From Chitinophaga pinensis (GTDB lineage Bacteria; Bacteroidota; Bacteroidia; Chitinophagales; Chitinophagaceae): a stretch of 46,892 nucleotides of DNA. How positions within the stretch are numbered: the stretch's first letter is position 1; every line of letters begins with the position of its first letter. The stretch lies in the NCBI GenBank assembly GCA_945876095.1, contig CAMCMP010000023.1, positions 1 to 46,892 on the forward strand, read 5' to 3'. Shown piece by piece: positions 1-8,184 of the stretch. Under the pieces are notes generated by a model. It was given only the letters and a program-made list of their open reading frames with translations, ran no database searches and was not told where the DNA came from. Position numbers and translations under genes: made by a program.

Positions 1-91
1 CATTACGACCACTTAATGCCGGAAAATTAATTTGTGCTAATCCCTCAAAAGAAAGCAGCGTAAAAAATAATATGTAAAAAAATGATTTCAA
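1..91 (-). CDS. Partial secreted protein, N-terminus only
   Basis: The reverse strand from position 91 opens a reading frame that stays open to the window edge. It encodes about 30 residues that look like a signal peptide: Lys-Ser, then a hydrophobic stretch (FFYILFFTLLSF), then GLAQ as a likely cleavage site, followed by INFPALSGRN. The only plausible start is TTG at 91-89, because no in-frame ATG exists and a stop lies upstream at 115-113. It begins 13 bases after the stop of the repeat protein encoded upstream and shares its direction, so it is probably the fourth gene of the same operon. The mature product cannot be identified from so little sequence. Confidence 0.5.
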   Translation of the reverse strand, partial: MKSFFYILFFTLLSFEGLAQINFPALSGRN

Positions 92-104
92 GATTTTCGA
101 AATA

Positions 105-2363
105 TTAGTTAGTCATATCGCCAATAGTAATTGCGGTATTGGCGGTTAGATAAATAACAGTCACAACAGAATTTACCCCAGCTGTTTTAGTGAAAGAGTT
201 TTTATTACTAATTGTAGTTGAAGATCCAGTTAATGTAACAACTCCTGCACCAGATTGAATAATCATACAATTAAATCCTGCTGTTAACACAGGTAAAGTC
301 AGCGCGATAGAACCACTATTATTGAGAGTAATTATTTTTCCATTGTCACTTGCTGCAAGGGTATAGGTAGTATTTGTTTGAGGGTTAATATTCGCAGAAA
401 ATCCACTAATTTTCGGGTTAGTGGTATTATCGCCAGCAAAAGCATCCGTAAATGTCTTTGCACCAGATACCGTTTGTGTAGTAGTTAAATCAACAAAATT
501 TTTCGCGCTGCTTCCAGTGCCACCATTTAATACGCTAACAGTTCCTGAAATATTACTTGCATTTACAGAGGTTGAAAGTGCTGTCCAAGAAGCAATTGAA
601 GAACCATTAGTAGTTAAATAGTAACCATTGGTTCCCGCTGTGTTGGGATAAGTAATAGTACCTGCTGTAAGTGTGCCACTGGTTTTCACATTGGTAACAT
701 CTCCATTTCCTAACTGAATGCTATTACTTGCAGCTACTATTGCACCATTACCGATGGCAGTAGCATTGGTTAATCCATTAACAGAAACGTCTGCACCATT
801 TCCTAATGCTGTTAAATTTGATCCTGTTAAATTTGTATTAAGTGCACTATAGCCAAAGGCAGTATTATTGGCGCCTGAAGTGTTAGATTTAAGTGCGAAA
901 TGTCCACTTGCTGTGTTATTGCTTCCTGTATTATTGCTAAAAAGTGCATAAAAACCACTTGCTGTATTATAAAATCCTGTGGTATTGTAAGCAAGTGAAC
1001 TGAAACCACTTGCCGTGTTTTGATATCCTGTAGTGTTTCCATAAAGTGCATTCACTCCACTTGAAGTGTTAAAGTCACCTGTGGTATTGCTAAAAAGTGC
1101 ATTTACCCCAGTTGCTGTGTTATTAACTCCTGTTGTGTTGCTTCTAAGTGAACCTGATCCGGATGCTGTGTTAGCCGACCCGTCGGTATTGTTAACAAGC
1201 GCGTTAATTCCTATTGCAGTATTTGACCCATTGCCAACCCCTGCACCTTTTCCGATTGTTAAACCATTGACAGATAAATCGTAGGCACCTAAATTAACAG
1301 CACCTGTAGCCCCTGTGTAAGGTACTCCTCCAAGCCCTGCTAAAGTATAACTGGGTATATTTAAAGTAGTTCCTGAAAATGTTGCAGCACCCGAACCTGA
1401 AGTGGTTACTGTAATAGGTGCTTGATAATCTGATCCTGCCGTTGCTGTTGTAAATGCACTGGTTCCATTTCCTTTTAGTACTCCTGTTAAAGTGGTTGCA
1501 CCTGTACCGCCATTCGCCACGGGTAATGTTGATACAATTGATAAATTACCAGCCCCTCCTGTTGTAGTAACAATACCATTACTAGTCAAGTTGGAAAGGG
1601 TTGCAATATTTTGTGAGGTATTTACAGTTATTGTATTACTAGTATTGGTTAAGCCTGTTGAAAAAGTTAAAGCAGATTGTTTTGCATTAAAGATTGAAAA
1701 GTCTGCTGCACTTAAAGCACCTCTATTAGTCGCTGATGCTGTTGGGATATTTAATGTTATGGTAGGCGTTGTTGTGCCATTTGCAACTGATGAAGTTATA
1801 TCGGTTCCAGTAGTGCCCAATGTCAAAGCATTTACATTCGTTACCGTTCCCACAGACCATGATCTATCAGCTGATAAATCTTGAGCAGTCCCATTGATTG
1901 TAATTGTTCTTGAGCTAGGTGAACCACCCAACCCTGCAAGAGTATAATTGGGAATATTAAATACACCCGTGGTACTACTGTAAGTGGCTGCACCACTTGA
2001 TCCTGTTACTGTTAAGCTGGTGGCTGATCTTGCTAAAGCATCTGTATATTGACTACCAGAAGATCCGAGTGAAAGCTCTACCCAATCTGCATTCGTTAAA
2101 GTGGGCGCATTTAATTTATAAATTTTTCCATCCGCCTGCACAAATACCAACATGCCATATTTTCTTCTTAAATTAGGAATAGCATCTCTGTCGGCAATGG
2201 TTGGTAAACTCATATACCCGCCTCTGCCTAAACTATCAATATGAGTAGGATAACTAGCTACCCCGTTGGTAGTAATATTACCTACTAATTTTATTTGCGC
2301 ATTCGAAAGAGCATAAAAGAATTGCAATGCAATAAATAATAATATTATTTTTTTAAATTTCAT
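105..2363 (-). CDS. Secreted repeat protein, tail-fibre / YadA-head-like
   Basis: About 752 residues with an N-terminal signal peptide ending near NAQ. I chose ATG at 2363 over the in-frame GTG at 2369, so the gene starts 6 bases after the stop of its upstream neighbour. The middle carries motifs familiar from phage tail fibres (GGTGATTLTG, GNGTSAF, GSDYQAP). It is followed by eight or nine 17-residue repeats of the type NTASGxxALxxNTTGxx, which resemble the left-handed solenoid repeats of trimeric autotransporter heads. The C-terminal part is beta-rich, Thr/Ser/Asn-rich and has a low-complexity composition. No T9SS sorting domain is visible at its end. It is likely an extracellular fibrous adhesin or surface appendage component; the exact role is unknown. 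Promoter is probably shared with the upstream genes. Confidence 0.7.
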   Translation of the reverse strand: MKFKKIILLFIALQFFYALSNAQIKLVGNITTNGVASYPTHIDSLGRGGYMSLPTIADRDAIPNLRRKYGMLVFVQADGKIYKLNAPTLTNADWVELSLGSSGSQYTDALARSATSLTVTGSSGAATYSSTTGVFNIPNYTLAGLGGSPSSRTITINGTAQDLSADRSWSVGTVTNVNALTLGTTGTDITSSVANGTTTPTITLNIPTASATNRGALSAADFSIFNAKQSALTFSTGLTNTSNTITVNTSQNIATLSNLTSNGIVTTTGGAGNLSIVSTLPVANGGTGATTLTGVLKGNGTSAFTTATAGSDYQAPITVTTSGSGAATFSGTTLNIPSYTLAGLGGVPYTGATGAVNLGAYDLSVNGLTIGKGAGVGNGSNTAIGINALVNNTDGSANTASGSGSLRSNTTGVNNTATGVNALFSNTTGDFNTSSGVNALYGNTTGYQNTASGFSSLAYNTTGFYNTASGFYALFSNNTGSNNTASGHFALKSNTSGANNTAFGYSALNTNLTGSNLTALGNGADVSVNGLTNATAIGNGAIVAASNSIQLGNGDVTNVKTSGTLTAGTITYPNTAGTNGYYLTTNGSSIASWTALSTSVNASNISGTVSVLNGGTGSSAKNFVDLTTTQTVSGAKTFTDAFAGDNTTNPKISGFSANINPQTNTTYTLAASDNGKIITLNNSGSIALTLPVLTAGFNCMIIQSGAGVVTLTGSSTTISNKNSFTKTAGVNSVVTVIYLTANTAITIGDMTN
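820..1230 (-). repeat. Tandem 17-residue (51-bp) coding repeats
   Basis: Within the repeat protein, about eight consecutive units align at a 17-residue period. Each begins with NTA(S/T/I/F)G, has a small hydrophobic AL or SL pair near the middle, and ends with N(T/N)(T/S/D)G plus two variable residues. The DNA copies have diverged, so the array was kept by selection on the protein and is not a recent duplication. The period fits one coil of a beta-solenoid. Confidence 0.75.
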
Positions 2364-2369
2364 ACTCAC

Positions 2370-4541
2370 TTAGTTAATGATGATATTATTTACACTACTT
2401 GCAAAGTTGTTATTGGAAATGTAAATATTATATGATTGCGAATATCCACTAGCGTTGGTCACATTGCGAGTGGTTAAAGTAAAAGCATCCAAGCTTCCAA
2501 ACCCTTCTACTGAAATAGAACTGAGTGCTCCTAGTGATGCCGGGTAAGCATAAAAAATATAATTTGTTCCACTTGAAATAGGAATAGTAAAATTGGATTT
2601 AGCTTTTCCAGAGGCTACTTCATTGGTACCCGCTCTTAAAGTAGCATCATCGATTGAATTAGAAGTACTGGTTCCAAAATATTTGTTAGCATATGAACTG
2701 ATCGTTAAACTCCTGCTGGTACTGCCTGCAGCTATTTGCCCAGTAGCATCTGGGTTACCTAAATTGTCATTGAGTACTACTGTGCCAGCACCATAAGTTA
2801 CCGTCACAGAATAACTGATACTTGTTGAAAGTACTCCGTGGTTGTCAGTATTTACTCCTGTTCCTAAAGACCCGCTATTTTTAAAATAGGTTGTACTTGT
2901 AGCAACTCCACCATTATTTTGATTAAAAGAACTACTCAATGTTACAGTGCCAATATTCGTTCCAATTTCATAAGAGGCACTTTTATCTGAACTAATTGAA
3001 ACGGATGGTGCAGTATAAGTTGGATGAATAGATTCGGTAACTAGGTCTAATAAAAATTCATCTAAGGTTTTGCCTGCAGCTGGGATAGTAGCACCATTCG
3101 GGTATTTACCCAATGATTTACTACCTGATAAATTTATTGTAACATTATTGGTAAATTTTGCTGGAACAGTAATATCTGCAGATCCATCAAAAGCAATTCC
3201 ATTAATATTTTTTGTTGCGGCTAATTTAGTAGCCGTTGCTGCATTACCAGTGGTGTTTTGATTGAGTGTTGGAAATGAAGTTAAGTTAGCAGCGCTTCCA
3301 TTGGGCGCTAAGTAATCAGTGCCAGCAGTAGCTGCAGTAAATGGGCTGGTTCCATTTGCTTTTACAATACCTGTTAAGGTGGTAACACCTGTTCCTCCAT
3401 TAGAAACCCCTAGCGTACCAGTTATTTTTGATGCAGCGACATCAACAATTTTTGAATCGGTTACCGATAAGTCGCCTAGTTTAATATTAGTAATGCCACC
3501 ATCTGCCACTCCACCACTTGCTGCATTGGCAGCTACATAATCTTTTACTGCTTTTTGTGTGGGGAATAAAACATTACTCGCATTCAATCCTCCTAGTAAT
3601 GCATCGGTTGATTTATTAGATTGATTTTCTTTTAATAAAACAGATGCAGTAGTTGCATATAAACTCAAATCCTGATCGCCGGTATTGGTTCCGGTAATGG
3701 CAGCTAATTTGGTTTTTTCAGCGGTTGAATAATCATTGGTAGATAAATCTTTGCCACTAATCTTATCAACCTTTGTAGCCAAACTAGTTGTTACAGCAGT
3801 AGTGGTTGCATATAAAGTCAAATCCTGGTCGCCGGTATTGATTCCTGTAATGGCAGCTAATTTAGTTTTTTCAGCAGTGGAATAATCATTGGTCGATAAA
3901 TCTTTACCAGTAACCTTATCAACCTTTGTAGCCAAGCTAGCAGCAACCTCCGTAGCATTTGCTTTTAATGCCAATGCAATTTGTGTAGCGGTACTGATCG
4001 GTTTATCTAGGTCGGCAGTATTGTTTACTTTATCAATTGACAAAGCAGTTTTTATTGCCGATATACTAGTCACTCCGGTACCTCCAGCTGCAACGGGTAA
4101 AACACCTATCACATTTTCTGCGGCCACGCTATTGGCAAATTGCGCATAGGCTACCGACTGCAATTGAGTAGTACCCATCGTTACAAAATTGTTGCCTGCA
4201 GTAGCATCCATTTCTACTTTTAAAAACTTTGGAGTAAGTTTCCAGTTGATCGTTGCAAAATTTCCTGTTGTACTTAATGCACCTGCGTCTCCAATTACGG
4301 CTGTAAAAAGTCCTTGTGCATTGGTGGTTACTTTTCTTGTTTCAGTATACTCTGCAGAGCCAGTAGCACTGCCTTGAAGGATCGTTAATTTAATGCTAAT
4401 GGCTTGAGATGCAAGAACTGCATTGGTACTAGATCTTGCTACTCCTTGAAAATTTAATCCAGTTTGTGCATGAGTACCTATCATTGCGATTGTAAAAACC
4501 AACAAGAATAATGTCTTATATAGTAGGTTTATTTTTTGCAT
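2370..4541 (-). CDS. Secreted phage-tail-fibre-like surface protein
   Basis: 723 residues. ATG start at 4541, with a clear signal peptide ending near THAQ. The first 130 residues (GLNFQGVARS..., with YAQFANS near residue 135) match the N-terminal module common in large Bacteroidota tail-fibre-like secreted proteins. The middle holds two 51-residue tandem repeats with KVDK, GKDLSTNDYSTAEKTKL and NTGDQDL, then GGTGVTTLTG, GTDYLAP and INGIAFDGSADITVPA motifs that are usual in phage tail fibres. The C-terminal 270 residues are Ser/Thr/Asn-rich beta-strand sequence starting at a GKYPNGATIP segment, also seen in phage receptor-binding proteins. It lies 43 bases downstream of the T9SS-sorted gene and 6 bases upstream of the next repeat protein. 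Probably exported and surface-exposed; no prophage genes surround it. Confidence 0.7.
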   Translation of the reverse strand: MQKINLLYKTLFLLVFTIAMIGTHAQTGLNFQGVARSSTNAVLASQAISIKLTILQGSATGSAEYTETRKVTTNAQGLFTAVIGDAGALSTTGNFATINWKLTPKFLKVEMDATAGNNFVTMGTTQLQSVAYAQFANSVAAENVIGVLPVAAGGTGVTSISAIKTALSIDKVNNTADLDKPISTATQIALALKANATEVAASLATKVDKVTGKDLSTNDYSTAEKTKLAAITGINTGDQDLTLYATTTAVTTSLATKVDKISGKDLSTNDYSTAEKTKLAAITGTNTGDQDLSLYATTASVLLKENQSNKSTDALLGGLNASNVLFPTQKAVKDYVAANAASGGVADGGITNIKLGDLSVTDSKIVDVAASKITGTLGVSNGGTGVTTLTGIVKANGTSPFTAATAGTDYLAPNGSAANLTSFPTLNQNTTGNAATATKLAATKNINGIAFDGSADITVPAKFTNNVTINLSGSKSLGKYPNGATIPAAGKTLDEFLLDLVTESIHPTYTAPSVSISSDKSASYEIGTNIGTVTLSSSFNQNNGGVATSTTYFKNSGSLGTGVNTDNHGVLSTSISYSVTVTYGAGTVVLNDNLGNPDATGQIAAGSTSRSLTISSYANKYFGTSTSNSIDDATLRAGTNEVASGKAKSNFTIPISSGTNYIFYAYPASLGALSSISVEGFGSLDAFTLTTRNVTNASGYSQSYNIYISNNNFASSVNNIIIN
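3652..3950 (-). repeat. Tandem 153-bp coding repeat, two copies
   Basis: Copies start at 3652 and 3805, exactly 153 bases (51 residues) apart, and are nearly identical at DNA level. They differ mainly at third codon positions and a few residues. Each encodes the KVDK / LSTNDYSTAEKTKL / NTGDQDL module of tail-fibre proteins. Their similarity suggests a recent duplication or ongoing homogenisation. Confidence 0.8.
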
Positions 4542-4584
4542 AGGTATTGCCTTATTGTAATTATATTAGAATTGAATAATAATT

Positions 4585-5100
4585 TTATATTTTAACTATT
4601 TTATAGATAGCCTTTTTTTCATTGCCACTAGTTGATTTAAAATACACTCTCAAAAAATATACGCCAGCAGCATACTGCTCCATCCTTAGATCATTTTCAT
4701 AACTATTGTTAGTAGTAATTTCTACTTCCTTACTAAATACCAGCGCCGACTTTGCATCCGTTAATTGAAGTAATAAGTGACCCAGCTCCTTAAATTTTAA
4801 CTTTAAGTGAACGAGGTCATTGGTCGGATTAGGTCCAATGGTAACTACAATACCTAAGTCCGAGCTGTTTCCGTTATTACCTGGTTTGTTTTCAATGGTG
4901 ATGGGTTGTAAAACTCCTGTGTTTAGTAAATGGGTAGCGCTAGTAAAATTGGCAATAGAAGCCGATTCTCCTATACTCCATTCTAAAGTGGTAGAAAATC
5001 CGCCGCCGTTATTAATGGTAGATGGGGTGATAGATTGGGCTAACACATTATGATTAATAATTAATCCTAGTAAAGTAGCAGATAAATTGTAAAAACGCAT
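4585..5100 (-). CDS. Small secreted protein with T9SS type A sorting domain
   Basis: 171 residues. ATG start at 5100. A signal peptide (residues 1-21, ending VLAQ) is followed by a short Ser/Gly/Asn-rich mature part. Residues about 88-171 form a typical type IX secretion C-terminal domain, with GPNPTNDLVHLKL at its start, a central hydrophobic LQLTDAKSALVF strand, GVYFLRV, and a terminal KKAIYKIVKI. The mature region before the sorting domain is only about 65 residues, so the protein may be a small surface anchor or accessory factor. It is the first gene of the minus-strand run that continues with the two tail-fibre-like proteins. The 251-bp gap upstream probably holds its promoter, but I could not identify an exact TAnnTTTG box there. 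Confidence 0.75.
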   Translation of the reverse strand: MRFYNLSATLLGLIINHNVLAQSITPSTINNGGGFSTTLEWSIGESASIANFTSATHLLNTGVLQPITIENKPGNNGNSSDLGIVVTIGPNPTNDLVHLKLKFKELGHLLLQLTDAKSALVFSKEVEITTNNSYENDLRMEQYAAGVYFLRVYFKSTSGNEKKAIYKIVKI

Positions 5101-5318
5101 TAATTAATAATTAATTTAAATATGGTATTCAATTAATTTTAAAAGAATCGCCATTCATACCATGGCAAAGTGGCAAGTCGCTAAGAGGGTACGGAGTAAC
5201 GTGCTTCAAAAAAATTACCCCTTGATTAATTTAGGTGAAACAATTTTAAACACACTTTCGAAATGTAAATTTAAAAAAAGGAAATGCCGGGAGGATTTTG
5301 AAGGGCCAAAACAATGTC

Positions 5319-5335
5319 GCAATTACGGTAATTGC
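5319..5335. promoter_or_regulatory. 17-bp perfect inverted repeat
   Basis: GCAATTAC, a single central G, then GTAATTGC form a perfect palindrome 17 bases downstream of the AraC-type gene's stop codon and about 220 bases upstream of the T9SS gene's start. No T-run follows on the minus strand, so it is a poor intrinsic terminator. An operator for a dimeric regulator is an alternative. Function is not shown by the sequence. Confidence 0.35.
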
Positions 5336-5351
5336 TACTAATTTGTGCCGT

Positions 5352-6509
5352 TTATATTGATTCTGTTGCTTTAGTGAGGTTCAAATTCTCTATATATTCT
5401 AAAGGGGATACTTGATGGATTTTTTTAAATGCTCTATAAAAAGTGCTCTTGGTAGTAAAGCCAGCCTCTTTGGATAGTGCCTCAATCGTATAATTATTTA
5501 GAAAATTTATATTCATCTTATTCGTAATGTATTCAATTCTAAATTGGTTAATGAAATCATTAAATCCACATCCATAATGATTGCGTAAAATATAAGATAG
5601 GTCACGGGCGGGTATCTTTACCTCCGCAGAAAAAGTACTCAAATTTAAATCGGGATTAATGTATTTTTTTTCTAATATAAAATAATCATCAATTATTTTA
5701 ATCTCTTTAGAATAGTCCTCTTTAATAAATGCGATGAGATTGATTTGTTTTTCAATAAATTCAGATTCAACCTCTTTGTATTTAATAAAAGGCAATCCCA
5801 ATAAGGTAGATGGATGGATTAATAGATAACAACTAATCAATAAAAAACTTGCTGATAAAGCAGTTCCCGGAATGATAAGTGCAGCAGGGGTATTAAAAAA
5901 GGTGGGACTCCCTAGAGATCCTATAATTAGCAAAACTGAACCGATTACAAAAAAAGATCCCGCTGTAGTAAAAATCCTTAACCATTTATGCACCTCTTTA
6001 ATCTGGTTTTGAACTTCTATCAACTTATTTTTCTTTTTATATTTTAATATTAACTGCCATTGCAATACCAAATAAAAAACAATTTGAATGGAAACTGCCA
6101 TGTAGGTAAAACGTTCAGGAACCAGACCTAGATTTTGGCGAAGTGCTAAATTAAGATTACTAGATATTTCTTTAACAATAGCTGCTTTTTCAACAGTGGG
6201 TAAAATGTAAAATGGTATATAAGAAATAGCAAAAAATAAAAAGGTTAAAAAATGAGGTAGGTCTCTAAAACTAAATCTTTTTTCATTGTACAAAACTCCT
6301 CTTACATACAGATAAGATAATGCAGGGGTCAAAAAATTTAGCGGTCCAGTTGATTTATATAAATGGGGTACATTATTGATTAGTCCAGAGTAAACCAACA
6401 AATATACGATGATACCTGCCATGGCAAAAATGAAATAGGAGGCTAAAACATAATCAGGGTAAGACCTATAGGCATTCTCTTTAAATAATAAGAGGTAAAC
6501 CGTTACCAA
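5352..6509 (-). CDS. Membrane-anchored AraC-family transcriptional regulator
   Basis: The intact frame encodes 385 residues: an N-terminal region with six or seven hydrophobic helices (about residues 1-225), then a cytoplasmic C-terminal AraC/XylS double helix-turn-helix (about residues 280-375). The latter has LSYILRNHYGCGFNDFINQFRIEY and TIEALSKEAGFTTKSTFYRAFKK segments. This architecture is common in Bacteroidota, where the membrane part is thought to sense a signal. The frame starts only at TTG (6509) and seems to lack its first transmembrane residues. A short segment upstream in another frame supplies them (see the entry at 6510-6547). It is separated by 251 bases from the surface-protein operon downstream, and it faces away from the PfkB kinase gene; either could be a target. 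Confidence 0.8.
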   Translation of the reverse strand: MVTVYLLLFKENAYRSYPDYVLASYFIFAMAGIIVYLLVYSGLINNVPHLYKSTGPLNFLTPALSYLYVRGVLYNEKRFSFRDLPHFLTFLFFAISYIPFYILPTVEKAAIVKEISSNLNLALRQNLGLVPERFTYMAVSIQIVFYLVLQWQLILKYKKKNKLIEVQNQIKEVHKWLRIFTTAGSFFVIGSVLLIIGSLGSPTFFNTPAALIIPGTALSASFLLISCYLLIHPSTLLGLPFIKYKEVESEFIEKQINLIAFIKEDYSKEIKIIDDYFILEKKYINPDLNLSTFSAEVKIPARDLSYILRNHYGCGFNDFINQFRIEYITNKMNINFLNNYTIEALSKEAGFTTKSTFYRAFKKIHQVSPLEYIENLNLTKATESI

Positions 6510-6547
6510 TGAAAAAAAATACTTCCTATGTATAGAATCTCAACCAT
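6510..6547 (-). other. Out-of-frame 5' end of the AraC-type gene (T8 slip site)
   Basis: On the minus strand, ATG at 6547-6545 opens MVEILYIGSIFF and then runs out of frame in a T8 run (plus-strand A8 at 6512-6519). With nine T residues the frame would join the downstream one to give MVEILYIGSIFFSLVTVYLLLF, a normal start for this regulator class. The -7-like box at 6577-6584 lies just upstream of this ATG. The cause could be a real mutation, phase variation, slippage or a sequencing error in the homopolymer. Confidence 0.6.
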
Positions 6548-6855
6548 GCGTTATTAAATAGATTGGAGTTAATTTTCAAAGATAATTTTATTTTATTCAT
6601 ATTGAGAGTGGCTAACCTGTTTTTTATAATTACCTTTTTACACATTTTTCTATAAACATTTAAAAATTGAGAATTGCTATGGCTTTTACTTCAGTCCAAC
6701 CGATTAGATTTTTTAGTTTAGTTTTATCGTAACTTGCTTTGGTTCGTGGTTACTGTTCTTTGTACCTTATGTTGCTTGGATAATAGGAATCATAGTTATT
6801 TTAAAAACTGAGCGACCAAAAATTATATATAAATAGACAATTATAAAATATAGCT
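6548..6855. other. Divergent intergenic region, AraC gene / pfkB-family gene
   Basis: This 308-bp AT-rich stretch separates the divergent regulator and sugar kinase genes. I see one good -7-like promoter box for the regulator (6577-6584, minus strand). I see no exact TAnnTTTG box for the kinase, no open reading frame of note and no RNA gene. Confidence 0.5.
6577..6584 (-). promoter_or_regulatory. Putative -7 box (TATCTTTG) for the AraC-type gene
   Basis: The minus strand reads TATCTTTG, an exact match to the Bacteroidota TAnnTTTG consensus, 29 bases upstream of the out-of-frame ATG at 6547. No convincing -33 TTG box is visible at the usual spacing. Its position supports 6547 as the original start of the gene. 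Confidence 0.4.
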
Positions 6856-7836
6856 ATGCAAACAAATATCTCCTCTAAATTTAGTGGTAAAACCCTTTGT
6901 ATTGGTGAAGCATTGATTGATATGATCTGTACGGATTATGGCAAAACACTTTCTGAGGGAAATAATTTTTTAAAAAAAACGGGTGGCGCACCTACCAATG
7001 TGGCAGCAGCTATTTCAGCCTTAGGAGGTGCTGTTGAATTGTCTGCTAAAGTTGGCTCCGATCCTTTTGGTCAACAACTAGTTGATGAGATGAAACTTTT
7101 TGGAGTATCTACTAAATATATGTTGCAGGATAGTAACTATTTTACCACTTTTGCATTCGTGTCGCTGATGGATGCGGGCGAAAGAGATTTTTATTTTAAC
7201 AGAGGAGCAGATGGTCAATTAACGGTGGAGGAAGTAGATAGCATTCATTTAGATGATATTTCTATTGTTCATTTTGGTTCGGCTACTGCTTTTTTACCAG
7301 GGCCATTGCAAGCAGCCTATCGTCATTTATTACAGAAGGCAAAGGCGAAAAATATATTCATCAGTTTTGATCCTAATTATCGTCAATTATTATTTAAAAA
7401 TGACTTGCCTTCTTTTATTGAGCAATCATGGGTGTATTTAAAAGCCTGTCAATTTTTTAAATTAAGTGATGAAGAGGCAATGATTATTACTAAAACTGAT
7501 ACTGTAGAAAAAGCAGCCAGCGATTTATTGAAAAATACTAGCGCAACATTTGCAATTACATTGGGAGAGGCAGGCACTATGATGGGATTTAATAATACCA
7601 AGGTAATTGTGCCTAGTATAAAAGTTACACCCATTGATACCACTGGAGCTGGGGATGCATTTGTGGGAGCTGTCTTATATCAACTTAGTTGCCTAACACT
7701 TCAACAAATTCAAGCATTGTCAGCTGAAGATTGGACGAAAATAATGGCCAATGGTAATAAAGCAGGTGCTCGTACCTGTGAGTACATGGGCGGCATGGAT
7801 GCTTTTAAAAATTTAAGTAGTCAAATATTTGAATAA
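6856..7836 (+). CDS. PfkB-family carbohydrate kinase (fructokinase-like)
   Basis: 326 residues, the usual length for the family, cytoplasmic with no signal peptide. The first PfkB signature appears as GGAPTNVAAAISALGG (residues 43-58). The second appears as DTTGAGDAFVGA (261-272), with Asp267 as the expected catalytic base and the GAGD anion hole. The substrate-binding lid region (LIDMICTDYGK, NNFLKKTGGAP) resembles bacterial fructokinases, but 2-keto-3-deoxygluconate or other sugar kinases share the fold, so the sugar is not certain. It stands alone ahead of the sulfatase/glycosidase operon in the same direction. A 464-bp gap with a kinase relic follows it. It could phosphorylate a sugar released by that locus. 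Confidence 0.85.
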   Translation: MQTNISSKFSGKTLCIGEALIDMICTDYGKTLSEGNNFLKKTGGAPTNVAAAISALGGAVELSAKVGSDPFGQQLVDEMKLFGVSTKYMLQDSNYFTTFAFVSLMDAGERDFYFNRGADGQLTVEEVDSIHLDDISIVHFGSATAFLPGPLQAAYRHLLQKAKAKNIFISFDPNYRQLLFKNDLPSFIEQSWVYLKACQFFKLSDEEAMIITKTDTVEKAASDLLKNTSATFAITLGEAGTMMGFNNTKVIVPSIKVTPIDTTGAGDAFVGAVLYQLSCLTLQQIQALSAEDWTKIMANGNKAGARTCEYMGGMDAFKNLSSQIFE

Positions 7837-7875
7837 AAAAAGTGGTATGCATTTGAGCTGCAAACAAATACTAGT

Positions 7876-8060
7876 ACTTTTTAAATTTGATAATCAATTC
7901 ACATCCTTTACGGGGTGAAAAAATTATTTTTATCTCTCCATTAAATAAAGTGGCCCTTGCTTTGATATTGAGTAAGCCAACTCCTTTTGATTTTAGACTG
8001 GCGTAGAACTCTATTCCATTGCCTTTTATTTTTCAACTTTCATTTAATTTAGTAACTTTT
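7876..8060 (-). pseudogene. Degraded 3' end of a sensor histidine kinase
   Basis: On the minus strand, ending with a stop just after 7876, a frame reads KGNGIEFYASLKSKGVGLL, then NIKARATLFNGEIKIIFSP, then RKGCELIIKFKKY. This is the ATP-binding (HATPase) G2 region and C-terminus of a NarL/LuxR-partner type Bacteroidota histidine kinase. It has GVGLLNIKARA and NGEIKI in the expected order and spacing. Going upstream, an in-frame TGA precedes KIKGNG, the N-box is missing, and no start or dimerisation domain is present. It is therefore a relic of a deleted gene. The intact partner regulator is absent here. Confidence 0.7.
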
Positions 8061-8184
8061 AGAGGAGAATTTATTCATTCGGTTCTCAGCAACCGGATAA
8101 CTCTTTTGAAAAGCTAGCTGTAGCTAACTTAGGAGATTTGATTGAATTGGGTCGATTATATAAATTGAATTTGAACGGTAGTTA
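8056..8184 (+). pseudogene. Possible C-terminal remnant of an unidentified ORF
   Basis: A short plus-strand frame follows an in-frame TAG and reads RRIYSFGSQQPDNSFEKL, then AVANLGDLIELGRLYKLNLN, then GS and a TAA stop. It has coding-like composition and no ATG. It overlaps the region where the histidine kinase relic fades out and may be the tail of another decayed gene. I do not recognise the family, and chance cannot be excluded for about 40 codons. Confidence 0.25.

Noticed and set aside
421..4377. Plus-strand open frames across the repeat proteins (for example at 1492-1884 and 3889-4149)
   Set aside because: They are mirror frames of low-complexity coding sequence; they have no recognisable domain, no promoter and no coding-like start.
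105..4541. A prophage tail module
   Set aside because: The tail-fibre-like proteins have bacterial signal peptides and sit in an operon with a T9SS-sorted protein. No capsid, tail tube, terminase, lysis or integrase gene is present.
5155..5230. A possible tRNA-like or small RNA sequence near 5160
   Set aside because: Only a five-base GCCAT/ATGGC stem can be formed; no cloverleaf, promoter or terminator was found.
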